This document shows, one piece after another, positions 34,717-47,527 of a DNA stretch of 64,000 nucleotides; position 1 is the stretch's first letter, and each line of letters starts with the position of its first letter. The position numbers were made by a program, and so were the translations under genes. The notes below the pieces were generated by a model. It did not search any database, had not been told where the DNA came from, and saw only the letters and a program-made list of their open reading frames with translations. The stretch comes from Lomentospora prolificans (lineage: Eukaryota > Ascomycota > Sordariomycetes > Microascales > Microascaceae). The DNA lies in NCBI GenBank assembly GCA_029532625.1, contig JARFXM010000006.1, forward strand, positions 1,364,001 through 1,428,000, read 5' to 3'.

Positions 34717-35305
34717 ACGTGCAACAGTAGTGCAGGGGAGAAACTTTGTCAATTCTTGGACGTGGGCAGATCTTGAAGCGGAAAAGGAGATAACGTTAGA
34801 GGGCCGGTTTTGCGAAATGGTTTGGCTCAGCCAATTGCATTTGGAAGCCTCACAAACGGGCTTTGGTCTCATTATTGGCGTCTGTAGGTAATGAATTTCT
34901 ACAGTCAACACAAAAGATCATAAAAAACGACGCAAAAATACAATTCCCCTTGGAGCTTTGGCTGTGTATGATGGCGTCGAGTCAGAGTTTAGGGCATATA
35001 AATCAAGGTTTGTTGCTAAGTCGGGAGTGATGCCCTCAAGGGACGGCTAGGACCGTATTTACAGCGCCCGTATCCGCCGGATTCAATTTTAGCATCACTT
35101 TCTTATCCCGTGATGTGGTATCAAATGGCTAGAGACACCTGTTCATTCATCTGCGATTTCTTGATTTTCCCTACTTAGATCACCCCCTGCCTTGTCCCTT
35201 GATCGAAATCGCATCCCAATTAATCGGGGCTAGCACCCAATGCTACAAGGACCCAGGCATACATATACAGAGCAAGGACGAGGGTGCCATAAAGAGAACG
35301 ATATT
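34717..35305. other. Convergent 3' region, RPL6 / DPP3
   Basis: 589 bp of 3' flanking sequence between two stop codons. No gene is seen. Confidence 0.5.
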
Positions 35306-38276
35306 TCACAGTTTCCTGTCAGCCCAGCTCTCAATCATGCCGGCAGGACTCGCCTCGTAATGCTTAATGCTAACCTTGCCAGTAGCCTCATCAATAGTCG
35401 TGTTTGCCTGAACGAACACCTTCCTAGGTTGCTTGTTTTGTAGAACCACATTGCGAACCTTGTCGCCCCAGAAGTCAACGTCGACGGTAGTCATATCAGT
35501 ATAGAACTTGGTACCGTTCTCAACGTCGGCTGTGCTCTTATAAATGTGCAGCTTCTGCAGGTACTTCCCGACAGCTGGAAATGGTTCTTAGCAAAAGACT
35601 GTCTAGAAGTAGATTAGGGTGTGCATACCGTCTCGGCCCGCAGTAAGAATCTTAGAGCGGTCCAATTTGATGGTCAAATCGGAAAGATCCTCATTTTTGT
35701 ACTCAAGCTTACAGAAATCATCACCCGCTTGGAGGAAACACTACACACATGAGTCAATGTGGAGAGCAATTATGCGCAAGGTTGAGCTCCATACCTGAAG
35801 GATAGAGAAGCGGGCTTGGGAATGAGCCTGGCCCCATTTCCGGCTCTTGGGGTCCCACATTTCGAGTGAGACAAGGCCAGCTCGTGCCATGGAGAGGTAG
35901 GATGCGTAGAGAACATCGCCCGCCTCGCCGTCGAGATCGGTAGATCCATCCCCGAAGCCGAAGATCTTGAGAACCGGGAATTCACAGCTCAAGTACATGG
36001 CAACCAATTCGGCTCGACACTCCTAGACGCATGTATTAGCACCTGCAATAGCACCCGCTACCCCGCGACTCTGGAGACGCACTTCGTATGACGCGGCGAT
36101 ACTACCGAACACAGAACCCCAGGTTTGGCCAGGCTTGTACCAGGTCGTAACTGGCTTATCAGTCAATGGACTGATGGGAGGGTTTGCGTTGTCGAAATTG
36201 TATACACCGGCAGAAGTCTCCTGGAGGAGTTTCCCGCATCCGTGGCCTGCTCATATTAGCGTAAAACGGGTTACTAAAAGAGGATGCGACTAACCAGTAA
36301 GCTCGTGGAGACCAACCTGAACCTCGAAAGAAGCATCGCGGTACTTCTTATAGATCTCAAGGTCGGTATCGGAAATGAAGGGAATCTTCTCGTTCGGTGC
36401 CTTCGCACTTAGGACATTGCCAAGCGAGACATTCTTGAAGCCCTCAGTCTGCCGGATGTCATCGTAATTCGGACTATGGGTATATTTATAAGCAACGGCG
36501 AAGGATGGGCTAGATGTCGCTTGGAGAGACGGCGGAACAACTCACATGTTAATTCCAGCGGGAATACCGGATCCTAAGAGGGAGGATTAGACCTAAGGGT
36601 TGACATAAATATAGTTGACCCATACAGGGATTACTTACCAGCGAAAGTCAGTACCTCGAGAGAGGTGAAATCTGGAGAGAGGAATGCGTCTTTCTCAAAG
36701 TCTTTGCCCCAAGGTAGAAGGGGAATCAGACTAGGGGCCGAGGAGACGAGTTCCGAAAACGCACGGGTGCGTTCCACTGGCCACTATGTTAGACTGCTAC
36801 GCATATATGAATGGGTGCATCTCGTGTTCTTACAGTTCACAACTATGGCCCATGTTAGTATTGTATTTTCAAACCAAAAGTAGTTTCGCTATCGGGTAAA
36901 ACGAACCAGCCGCGAATCCCTCCCACTCGCCTCTAATGCCGGCAGGGTCTCGGTAGGTTTCAATGAAGCCGATGTTACATTCAACCATGGGGCCCTTGTC
37001 CCGAATCCAGAATCTTTGACTGTCCTTGAAGTCAAGCAAGGATCCGCTTTCAAAGGACTTTGCGTAGGCAGTGTGCATAGCCTGTTGGGTAGGGTTGTCG
37101 CTGTTAGCAGCTGCCTTCTGGATATACTCGCTAATGGTTTTCATCTCCTTTGAATAGTCTCCGTAGGTAAGCTTGATGGTCTTTCCCTTCAAAAGGCCGT
37201 TGTCAACGACAAAATTGGTTTGCTTGCCGATATCACCTCCGTCTGAAGGTACTTGGCTGACAGCGGAGGCAATGAGAAGCTCGAAGGTATCGTCAGCGGT
37301 TTTGCGCAGTCTGGTATTCTCGGGCAGCAAACCCTTCTTCTCCATCCAAGCCGAGACAGCGTCAATTTCTGCCTTCGTAATATTTTCAGTCTCCGGGTAG
37401 TACGTAGTCATGTGGCCGTCGTCAGCGTATCCGAGATGCATCAGTCCGGGCTTGTCAGTACTGAAGATGGCACCGTTGGTCGCTTTGTAGAACCGCCCGG
37501 CCTCAGGAGACACGGCCGCGAAGGCTTCGAAGACGCTCTCATTACATCTCGGGATAAACTTGGAATCTCCGAAGCTCTTATAGTTACCATTATTACCTAG
37601 GAACATGGCGGCATAGTCAAGGAAGTTAGTCAGGTCCTCCTCGTTGACGCCAGCCTTCTGGGCAAGAGAGGACCAATCGCCACCCGAGGCTTCATGAAGA
37701 CTCAGAATGAAGTCGTAAATAGCCTCGGATTCGGGAGAGATCTGCCTCAGCACGATGCGAGTACCAGCAAAGGCGGCCCTGTAAGTCAGAAAAGGAGGGG
37801 TAAGCAAAGGATCCAAGGTTTGCGGGGTCGTCTCGAATCGCCATTATGTTCGAATAGTTGCGGAATCACACCTACTTGCTAATATAGTGAGAATAGCGCT
37901 TCTGTTTATCGGTCAATGCTTCAAAGTGCTTTTCAATCTCTAACCTCACGACGCTGGGAGGAGAGTCGGCCAGGTAGTGCTTGAGCTCCTCGGCGTTCAT
38001 TGTCGCGAACTGGCGGGAGAAGGAGGTAGGTATCGGTTTATGGAGAGCTGTGGAAGTTGGGTAAGGCGTACCAAGACTGCGCTGACTATAGAAAGATAAT
38101 GATCGATGTGAAGACTGTGGCTGCCGAGGACAGGAGAAGATGTGTTTAGAACGAAGAGATCCGGTTAGAGCATTTGATCCTCGAGGTCGCTTCGAGTACC
38201 AAGCGCGAAGGAGCGTGGCGGATGATGCCGGTTGCCCTAGTCCGGCTGCCAAAGGGTAGTGGCGGGGAAGCATCAT
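35306..38276 (-). CDS. dpp3: Dipeptidyl peptidase III (M49 zinc peptidase)
   Basis: Ten exons on the minus strand: 38276-37876, 37778-36907, 36842-36834, 36776-36639, 36573-36546, 36473-36295, 36246-36083, 36022-35795, 35740-35629, 35574-35306. All phases fit. DPP III removes dipeptides from the N-termini of short peptides and needs zinc. The two zinc motifs appear only after splicing: HELTGH is split before its last residue by the intron at 36247-36294, and EECRAE is split by the intron at 36023-36082. The core block LPWGKDFEKDAFLSPDFTSL is typical. Exon 3 is only 9 nt and encodes V-V-N between GFAA and ERTRAF. The ATG at 38000 (MNAEELKHYL) gives 707 residues, the usual cytosolic size; the ATG at 38276 adds 92 residues rich in Arg and Ser that look like a mitochondrial signal. 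Confidence 0.94.
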
Positions 38277-41200
38277 TGGATCGGACAGGGAGACCCGCGC
38301 ATCAGGTCACAAGTGCGTATTCCAAACCAACACCTTCGATAATGAGGCCTGGTAAGACTCAAGCTCTGCCCGCTTACGTAGGTTAAACAGCAGGTGACAA
38401 GCCAAAGTACCTCGGACCTTCCATAAATGTTACAAAGGCACTGGCTCCTTCCCCGCTATGGTTGTCACCTACCTAGAAGAGGGCTGTTTGTAAATATTGG
38501 CTGTAGTTGTCACGTCAGTTTTGAAGGCCGCTTTTATTTTTTTTGGCCATTCGTTTTCTCCCTCTCTTGGTCAAGGATTTACGGGTGCCTATTTCCTGGC
38601 CTAAGGCACCTACCTAATACCTGCCAACTCTTAATGGCTGGGCCTGGGAGGGAGCTGGGGCCAAGTCATGACTGACAAAGCCCCAAAATCTCTGCGCAGA
38701 TTTGACGGCTAGAGGAGTGATCCGGGATGTCCCCACATCCAACGTTGGCTCAGCGGGTTCGGAGATTTAACTTCCATTTCAAGAGCCAAGACCAACAACT
38801 CGGGACAACAGCTATCGACCGGCATCCAAACCTCAGACACATCTGTTCATCTAGATAGAGAGTGGAGATATGGAAAAGTGGCTACTCTTACATATCTTTA
38901 CAAACTACTGCGTTAGATGTCAAATTCTACGTTTGTCCATCTCCTCGCGCTACTAACCTCCTCCAGCGTAGAACGACTCGATCCCAGAGTCAACGCGCAT
39001 TGGTATCTTATCGAAAGCCTGCCATTCGCACTTCTCCCAAAATAGCCTTCCTTAAGCTTTTGTGCCAGCCTAGAAATCAGCTTTCCCTAGCTTCAGACCG
39101 CCGGTCTATAGATGGGCTTCGTCCAAGGCAACATGGGTTGGAAACGGCGGGTGCATGTCAAGTCTCGGCAGTCTTTTTCTTTTTCCTTTCTGTTTGCCTT
39201 CTTGGATGTCCAGGGGAGCCTACCAAGCTGCGCACAAGACCACATGACCCTGCCGGCTGCGGGGACTTCCATAAACGAGTTGGACGACGTAGTTGACATG
39301 CAAGAAAGTGATACACAACATATTGGAAAGTTGATACGGCTGATGGGTCCAATACAATGTGTCCATGTTAGAAAGACGGGTGCGCCATCCTGCAAGAGAA
39401 ACTCATGTGGGATTGATGACCACGAGGGGATGGATGAGGCTATTGAGCAAGACAGTAATCTAATGATGTCCTGACGCGGTCCTGTGCCTAACGCCTTGGC
39501 TCTCACCATCCCCTGCATCGACAAAGGCCGCATGCACAATAACATTCGGTGCGGAGTCTAGATCCTGGATGCCGCGATTGCATCCATCTACGATGAACTC
39601 CACACAAGTAGATGCCAGGAATGTCAACCATTTTGCCAAACCCGTTAAAAAAGTAGGGACAAGGGTTCTCCCGAAGTTCGGGCCCTTCCTTCCACGCCGC
39701 ATGTTTAGCTTGGAGATGTTTTCGGGCCAAGTATGGCAGCTAGTACCCCGAATCAGCTGTGGCTGCATGCCGCTTCGGGCATCACGCCTTCGCTTGCGTA
39801 GATTGGTTGGATGTTCGAGGCGGTGTGAAGAAGAAGAAGAATAAAGCTAGGTGGTCCAACAGGGGTTGATAATTTACCAGTTGGCCATTCCAGGACCAAA
39901 GCACCTTGAGGATACCAAGGAAATCGTTAAGGGATTCGTCACCAGCGAGAGTCTCGATGGTTTTTCCTCCCCCAGGTTTTCCAAGATATTTCAGTTGGCC
40001 GTCCATATCAACAAACCCGCGGTGTCTTAAACCCAGGAAGAAAAAATCCCAATTTCCCTAAAGATGAGCTGTGAAACAGCGTCGGCCGAGGAGGGAGTGG
40101 GGAGGGACGGAAATGGGAAGATGGAAGCCGGGCAGCTTCGAAGGAGTGAGGAGCAATTGGATCAAATCCCATTGGACCGTAACAAATATGGCAAATGCTT
40201 CTGGAGGTACGCCAGACATGGATAAATCCAAACACAAATAACTCATTGACAGATATTAAGAGTCTAGTATGGGGAAAAAAAGTGCTGCTTGATAGCCCTA
40301 AGGATAGAATATTCTCGTCCTCAGATGTCAAACCTGGTCTTACGAGACAGACTCCGTCTCTTGAGTTCATATCCGTAAGCAATAGCCGAGCAAACTTCAA
40401 CTCGTAGGTGTACCCCCACACTTTCTCTCTTGTGCTTTTTAAAAAGAAAAAAAAAAAATATTTTTTCTTGGCTCCTCCTCACAAGGGGCAAATTAAACAC
40501 CATTATACGGGCAAATAGGCCTAGTCCTCAGTGCGAATTGAAGGGAAAGGGCCTGATACCTAAAAAGGAGGGGGACTAATACACCAAGAGCAACCAAACG
40601 TAATTAATCACCCACGATCAGTTTTGGTCGACTCCGTATTCCTGGGTACAAAAAGCGAACGGACCAGCCGTACCGGACAGGGCTAGCATGGAGGGACCCC
40701 CACGCTAAGAGTCACGCCCTTGTCGCTCACCCAGACCTTGGGGAAGGGGCAGATGCTGGAAATCCTGCAGAGCGGAGATGGTGGGGTTCGTTGGCATCTC
40801 ACCTCACAGCTCAACCTCTGGGATGGTACTAGTACGGTTTGATGACACGCAGGGTACGGTATCCCTCGAGTGACAAACTGGAGCGAAAAGCGGATGAGTT
40901 GATGGTAGCCTGGCGCACCAGTTGAATGAAGGGGAGAATAGACGTCAGGTCCTCGAAGTGCTGGCTGGCGCTCGGGCAATTTTGAGGTCCTGCTGTACTC
41001 TTGACCGGGCTGTCTACGAAGTAAACCGTGGCGAATGGCTGTAAGTACCAGACTTTAATCAACATTTACGCCAGCGGGGTATTACAACCCGATTTGGCAG
41101 CAATAGGAATAACTTTAGCCCTGTGCCAACTGAGCTCTCGCCTACCACGCCAGGCGGTGCGAATTTGTAGCCAGCCGTCAGGCTCCCACTCAGGCTCCTG

Positions 41201-42945
41201 GAGAGAAGCGACTCCGTTCCTCGAAGGTTTCTCCTTGCCGACTCTATATGACAACCAACCATCGATGAGAATGCATGCCCTGTTTTTCTCCTCCACCTGC
41301 TCACTTCTTGGATGGAGCGAAGGAATTTATCGAGCGAGACAGACTCCCGGAATATGACAGGTCTCAATGACCCCTGTGAGTAGTGCTGTCGGTGAGACCA
41401 AGGGCTGGGGTTTAGTCTCCCGTGTACCTCGTTTGTCACACCGACCACCTGTAGAACGCTCTTTTGGGGTACCAAGCCACAGTGGAGACCCCTCTCGGAG
41501 GTACGCAGCTGGCTGTGAATGCTGGCTGACTTTCTTGGGTGTGGGCTAATACTGTAATATCGGCAACGGACCATTGATGGTTCTCGCATGGGGACACTAG
41601 CCAGCAAAGCGCCAGCGTGTTGGGTCAAAGTCCGGAATGCTGGCTGGTTCTATTTAGAAGTTGTATCCTACGAAGACTCAGAAATGGTTCCTCCTACCCT
41701 CTGTCACGAAATCCCTTGAGCATAAAACCATTAAACGCCGCTTGGGCTTGTGAGATGTGGGATTCCCCAGATGAAAGCTACATTTCCAAATCTCCGCTGG
41801 CTATGGTTATTTGTCGCTGGCTCCGGGACACGTAATTGATTGATTCAACGTAAACTACGCGGGATGCTGGCCTCTAGACATTTCCGCTTTCGAGCAGGTT
41901 CTCCCAACGCCTTCGGAATAAATACAGCTGGCAGCTGGCTACCTGACGTTTGTACTTCGTAGATCTGTGCACATTGTCTTGGTTGCTCGCTCTCATCATG
42001 CGGAGTACATAGTTTACTTTCAACCAAGTAATACGTAGGCTCAGTCGGCGTTTGAACTGCGCAGTCATTGTGGCCGACGGCAACCTATCGGCCAGCAACA
42101 TGAACCATGAAGCTCTTGTCCATGCTCTGCCACCCACGTCGTTCCCCAGACTGCCCAGCCTGTGTGTGAGTGTCCGGGGTAATAATGTAGTGTCGTAGTG
42201 GTGCAGTAGTCCCGAGGTATCTGTACACGCCTCCCACCCTAGCAAGCACATCCCATTCAATACCCCCAAACAATTCCCACTTTGTGATAGGGCGCCAAGC
42301 GGGGGGTTCAGGTTCATATCCCATTCGCCAACCGACCGAACCGGAACCAAACACGGCGGGACCGAGTCATCAATTATTGGGACTGAGCCGAGAAGCCTTC
42401 TCCCTTAGGTCATTCCAGCTGCTTTAATTGCCGTTTGGCAAGGCAGGGCCCCCTTCTTCCGGAATAGCACCCGGACTGCCTGCTCAGACCCCATAAACGA
42501 CCCCCATGCCGGTTTGCAAGAGGAATCTCCCTCGCTTGGCCTGAAGCTTGTTTATCATCAACTAATAAAAGGGCGCCGTCGCCTTGGTTGGGCTCAGACT
42601 GAATACAAATCCCCTTCCCCTCCCCCCCCCCCCAGGTTTGCTAAACTCTTCTGTTTAATCCTGTTCCGGTGTTTTGTCTGCTTCTTCCCTTCTTCCTTAC
42701 CTTCCTATACCCATAGCTGCTTCCCGTCACACAAGGCTTCTTCGCCCTTTGTATCAACTTGGTGCTCTCAACTTGGTGCCCTCTCCCACCCGAACTCCCA
42801 CCCCTCTTTTCCTACAGGACAAACGACGACGATGCAGTAGCTTCTAGTAGTCCCAGTCGACAAAACACTAGGTTTGCTTTTATACAAAGCCTGATATCTT
42901 TTGTTCCACTTCGCCTCCGCCCATCCCTTCTCTCTCGGCTCTGCG
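38277..42945. other. Gene-poor region
   Basis: 4.7 kb without a supported gene. The longest frames (189 codons at 41059-41628 minus; 158 at 41874-42350 minus; 150 at 39093-39545 minus) have no motifs, strongly overlap frames on the other strand and do not join into a sensible protein. The part 41490-41945 is dense in GCTGGC words. The right end is the leader of the gluconokinase gene and contains a 12-nt C run at 42622-42633. Confidence 0.5.
42622..42633 (+). repeat. Poly(C) run within pyrimidine tract
   Basis: Twelve consecutive C within a CT-rich leader about 310 bp upstream of the gluconokinase start. CT-rich leaders are common upstream of transcription starts in filamentous fungi. Confidence 0.8.
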
Positions 42946-43802
42946 ATGTTATCCTACGACAATCCTATCGTCGTCACCGGAAACAGCGCAGCTCCCGCCA
43001 CCATCGCCGCTGTGGATATGTCGGCAAACGGATCTCATGCCCCTGGTCGTGTCCAGGTATCCCAGGCGGTAGCGACCCCGACCATTGGAAACGGCACCGC
43101 CGACGCCACACTTCCAGTCCCAGAGAGCGGAACGACAAAATCTCACCATATCTTTCTTGTAACGGGCCCCGCGGGTGTTGGAAAGAGTAGTGTTGCCGCG
43201 TACATGTCCAAGGGCCTCAATTTCCCATATATAGAGGGCGACGAGGTTAGTTCCACTTTCTATCCTCCCCGTCATGGATGGCGGCACATATCCATGGCAT
43301 GACCACTGTCCCACTGAGATATAAGTTGCTAAATAGCCATCAGTTCCACCCCCTCGCGAATGTCGAAAAAATGAGTAATGGTATCCCTCTAACCGACGCG
43401 GACCGCTGGGACTGGCTCACGGCTCTCCGAGAAGAATCCCTTCGGCAAATACGAGCGGGCTCCGAAGGTGTCGTCCTCACTTGTTCAGCCTTGAAGCAGA
43501 AATATCGAGACGTAATCCGTGTGGCCGGTTATTTCGATCATTCACTCTTGATCCACTTCATCTACCTTTCTGCTCCCGAGGAGCTTCTCCTCGAGCGGGT
43601 TAGACGAAGGCAGAACCATTACATGGGAGCCAACATGGTCCACAGCCAATTCGATATTCTAGAACCCCCTGGACCCAACGAAAACGACGTCATTAGCATC
43701 GATGTCACCCGATCGCTCGCCGAAGTCCAACGCGACGCACTAGACAAGGCCCTCAAGATTATCACTATGACGAATGAACAGAATCCCAGCGCCGCCAAGT
43801 AA
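42946..43802 (+). CDS. Gluconokinase
   Basis: Exons 42946-43245 and 43344-43802 give 252 residues. Gluconokinase phosphorylates D-gluconate to 6-phosphogluconate and feeds the pentose phosphate pathway. A flexible head of about 65 residues comes before the P-loop GPAGVGKS (74-81). The characteristic block EGDE-FHPLANVEKMSNG is produced by splicing; it is followed by PLTDADRWDWL and VLTCSALKQKYRDVIR, which are typical of the GntK family, and RQNHYMGANMVHSQFDILE. The intron (98 nt) has GTTAGT and CAG. The head is longer than in bacterial GntK, so a later start cannot be excluded, but no ATG close to the P-loop is better. Standard fungal gene names vary, so no symbol is given. Confidence 0.93.
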
Positions 43803-45375
43803 TTTACTCTCTTTTCTTTCTTTTTGTTTTTTTTCTTTTCCTTTTCTTTTTTTTTTTCCTTTTTTTTCCTTAAAATTATTATTGTGACGCGTTTCGGTCT
43901 GTTTCGTTTTTTGGAGACCTGTCCAATTCTTCCCTTCTCGCTTCGATACAATGTCCTGCGCCGTGCAATTCAGTGGCGTATGGGACGGTGTTAGTCTTCC
44001 TACATCTTTGGACGCTCGGGTTGGTTTGATACTTGGATTTTGGCGTCGGATGATGCATAGTTCGTGAGTCAGTATTGATGAAAAGTGTACACATATGGAA
44101 CGCTTCGATTTTGGTTATTCCGAGGGTCTTCTTTTTCTAGCTATGATGCTAGGTCCTTCCATTGCTGTTCCCAGGCTTCTCATGATGCATCATAATACAC
44201 AAGCCGGCGATTCTTCGTCAGCAATACCCGGTCTTCGTGTCTTTTCTATCATATATCTGGCTTTTCCCTGGTTTCTTTCCAAAAGCCTATGGTCGTTACT
44301 CTGTATTCAGGGTGCTGTTTCTAAGCCTGTTTCGTTTTTGTCTGCGGGCACCTGGGTTTGCCCACCTCTACAGGTTTGACGTACACGACCAGCCCCTCTC
44401 CAGTCGCTTCATGTCATTAATCGTCATGATGGAATTGGCTATCGCCAAGGACCCACGCCGACTGAGCATCCGCCATATCCAGCATTCCCCTCCACCAACC
44501 CAAAGTCATATCTGTTCGCTGGAGCGGGTATCCACCAGGGGTTGGACACGAATTCATTCCAACCGTCTCGTCGTCTGCATCATCCCCCATGAGGGGGGGG
44601 GGTGGTGCCAACGTGACCGGACTGGAGGCGCGGCCCGTGAACTAGTCGTAACTGGGGCCTAATCGAGGCCCATGCATCCTGCAGAGACTTTATCCTCCGT
44701 ATGCGCTATTGCTGTCAGCCATCTCTTGATTGCGTGGTTAAAAGGCCATGGGGGTGCCCCAAGAAGCGGGATTACGGAGAACCCTTGACCCCGCGCAGAT
44801 ACTGCGTTGCAACGCTACCTGTAATTCCGGTATGCTGGCTTCTTCACTACCCTGCGTGCTCTTCGCGCCTTTCCCGCCGACCTCTGTACGCCCAATATTG
44901 AGGGTTCTCTCTGTCCCTAGAAGTATATCCCGCCACGCCCTCCCTTGGAACCGGTAGGCATTACACCAGAAAGTCGAGCGTCTAACTGCGACTGGCAGCG
45001 AGTATGCTGTTTCTTCGTATAATCTGCGGGTGCTCTAGGTGGCATGGGTCTGGTTGGGCTAGGATTGGCGCAAAAACTACCTGTGATGGGCTTTCGTACT
45101 TTGTGGACGCGAATAAATCCCAGTTGCCTGGAGAGTAAATAAAGAAAGACAATAAATCAAAGTATCCTATCCCAAGGCGTTTTTCATAGCCTATAAGATA
45201 TGCTTGCTTACATTCCGCTGCATTTACACGCTCCTTCAGTGCTCCTCGGAAATGCGCCAAACCCCACCATCTCGAACTCGTTCCTCGATTCTAATATGGC
45301 AAAGCCACTCTGATTCTAATCAAACGTGACCTCCTCACTCTGTCTCCCCGCAGATGGTCTTTTCCTTCTGCGCGT
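43803..45375. other. Intergenic region after gluconokinase
   Basis: 1.57 kb containing a T-rich 3' flank (about 43820-43875), a run of ten or more G at about 44593, and no convincing gene. A 141-codon plus-strand frame at 44237-44662 has no motif and is interrupted by low-complexity sequence. Confidence 0.5.
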
Positions 45376-46985
45376 TTACCGCAGGTGCATAACCATGACA
45401 TCTGGCTCCTCCACGACTGCCCTGACCACCTCAGCAGCCCTGGCCATAGTCGCCCCGTCCACCACCCTGTGGTCTGCGCTCCAGCTAAAATTGCAAACCT
45501 GCTTCTTGACAACATTCCCCGCATCATCAAAGGCCGGCACGGTTCGCATACGTCCGACGCCAAGGATAGCGACTTCCTTCTCGACAATGACCGGTGAGAG
45601 GTACGTCCCGCCGATGTTGCCAATGTTGGACACCGTGACAGTGCCACCACTGATATCTCGTGGGCTTAACTTCCCCGCATATGCGAGGCCTTGCAGGCGC
45701 GTGAGCTCGGATGCAATGGCGAGGATATTCAGCGAGCCGACGTCCCTAATGACGGGGACTAGGAGCCCGTGCGGGGTATCCATAGCGACGCCAATATTGT
45801 GTTGGCTGCGATGCACCACGATGGGCTTCTGCGATGACTGATCTACATCTACACGGGCATTGAGGATAGGGTACTTGTATAGAGCCATAGAGACGGCCTT
45901 AATAATGAAGGGAAGGTAAGAGAGCTTTGCCACGTCATTTCCCCCCTGGTCTTTTGCCGCAGAAGCGAGATTGTTGGTTTGGCGGTTAGCAAGGACTCTA
46001 TTCAACCGCATGCGGAGCTCGCAGATGTTTGTGAAGTCGATCTCGTCCGTATATAGAAAATGCGGGATTGCTAGTGAGCGGGTCATGGTCTTGAACATCT
46101 GCAGTTGAGTGTTGGTCAGCTGCACGACCGTCTCCTCCTGTTGATGAGAGGATTGTTGCGGCTGCGCATCACTGGTTGCTTGGAGACGAGCCACGGAAGA
46201 TGGCGGTATCTGGGACGCGGGAGCCTGCGAGTAGGTGGAATCCCGCTGTTTGGCAAACTTATGAATGTCCTCTTTCAGTACCCTTCCGTCCTTTCCTGTG
46301 CCTTGTACTTGTAATATGTCGACATTGAGTTCCTTAGATAGGTGGCGCACTGCTGGCGTAGCGATAGCCCTATTTTTCTCCCTGATTTGCTGTCGTCTCT
46401 GTTCCTGGGGCGTGATAAGAGGATCAGATTTGGCGTTCTCCTGGACCGTATCTTCGTCAAGCTTCGGCACTGGCGTTTCCTTCAAGTCTTCCGGCTCGGG
46501 TTTCGTTAATGATCCTATTTGATCCAGTGCACCGCCTTCAATATCGATGTCAACAAATGGTTTGCCAACCTTAGCCATGTCACCGGCCTCGTAGTAAAGC
46601 CTCTTCACCACACCGGCGAACCGACTCGTGATCTCGACTGACGCCTTATCGCTCTGCACTTCGCAGAGGGGAGAAAACTCTTCGACCCGAGCGCCCGGTT
46701 GCACGAACCACTGGATGACTTCGCACTCTACAATACCTACACGGTAGGGCGTCAGTCGGTGTTAGTGATGAGAACATTGTACGCATTCCTTCGTGCGGGA
46801 GTATCACCTTCTCCAATATCGGCCAGTAGGACTGGCTTCACGCTTTCCTCCCTTCTTGTCGCATGGAACCACTTCGACGGGTTCCCCACGCCTGCTGCGA
46901 GGGTAGCCCTAGTGAGGTTCCCCCCGGACACCGTCCATTGTCGGTGTATCGTCCGTATTGCTCGTGAACCACGTTGGAGAAACAT
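45376..46985 (-). CDS. Lipoamide acyltransferase E2 of branched-chain 2-oxoacid dehydrogenase
   Basis: Exons (minus) 46985-46808 and 46736-45376 give 512 residues. The E2 subunit transfers branched acyl groups to CoA in the mitochondrial breakdown of Val, Leu and Ile. The N-terminus (MFLQRGSRAIRTIHRQ) is a typical matrix signal. The lipoyl domain (about 47-125) carries the lipoyl lysine in SDKASVEI. A peripheral-subunit-binding domain follows (ATPAVRHLSKELNVDI, then GTGKDGRVLKEDI). The catalytic domain contains TRSLAIPHFLYTDEID and the active-site motif DHRVVDG near the end. DEID in the catalytic domain points to branched-chain rather than pyruvate E2. The first intron (71 nt) restores ADIGEGIVECEVIQWFVQ. 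It is divergent to ATP10. Confidence 0.92.
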
Positions 46986-47527
46986 GACTGGGAAGAACCT
47001 TTCAATTGAACGCTTGGGAATATCGGCGCCTCTACAAGAAAATGAAGAAGGTAAGTTCAATTGATGTTATTTTCAATGACATCCTATGCCTCCCCCTCAT
47101 TAGTGCGTAGAGAATCCCGCCCGAGACCTCTGCTCCATGGACAGCTTCGGCTTTGTGTGGCATTGTGTCATTGTTGAGTGATTCCACCGTGGATAGCCGA
47201 GCTCTGGAAATGGTCGGGGTTTCAATGCCCGATATTCCTTAAGCCGCGCCGTGACGTCGTGGGTCTGAGTTAGTGTTAGTTCGCTTGGCCCCTGCACAGG
47301 TCCAGTACAGCCAGCCAGCCAGCGGACATGTACATGCCTAATAAAAAGTTCCTGGAGTAGGCCAGCCAGCAAGCAAAAGGTACCTGGCCCACCATTTTTT
47401 TTTCTTCCCACATCCCCTCCTGCAATTGCGCATCAACGGACTAGGTCCATTCGCGGCCACCAATACGATATTTCGGGATCCTCCGCATCTAACCCCTATC
47501 CCTTTCCACGCTTTGGCTGCTCGGAGG
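46986..47527. other. Bidirectional promoter, BCKDH E2 / ATP10
   Basis: 542 bp between two divergent start codons of mitochondrial protein genes. GCCAGCC repeats lie at 47309-47323 and 47361-47370. A short T run lies near 47395-47402. Confidence 0.55.

Noticed and set aside
39093..39545. Overlapping frames of about 120-150 codons on both strands
   Set aside because: Two strands cannot both be coding here, and neither frame shows a domain or a fitting neighbour exon.
41059..41628. A 189-codon minus-strand frame
   Set aside because: No motif, odd composition, overlapping frames on other strands, and no splice partner giving a sensible protein.
44237..44662. A 141-codon plus-strand frame after gluconokinase
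   Set aside because: It lies in 3' flank with a G-run, has no motif, and looks like translated non-coding DNA.
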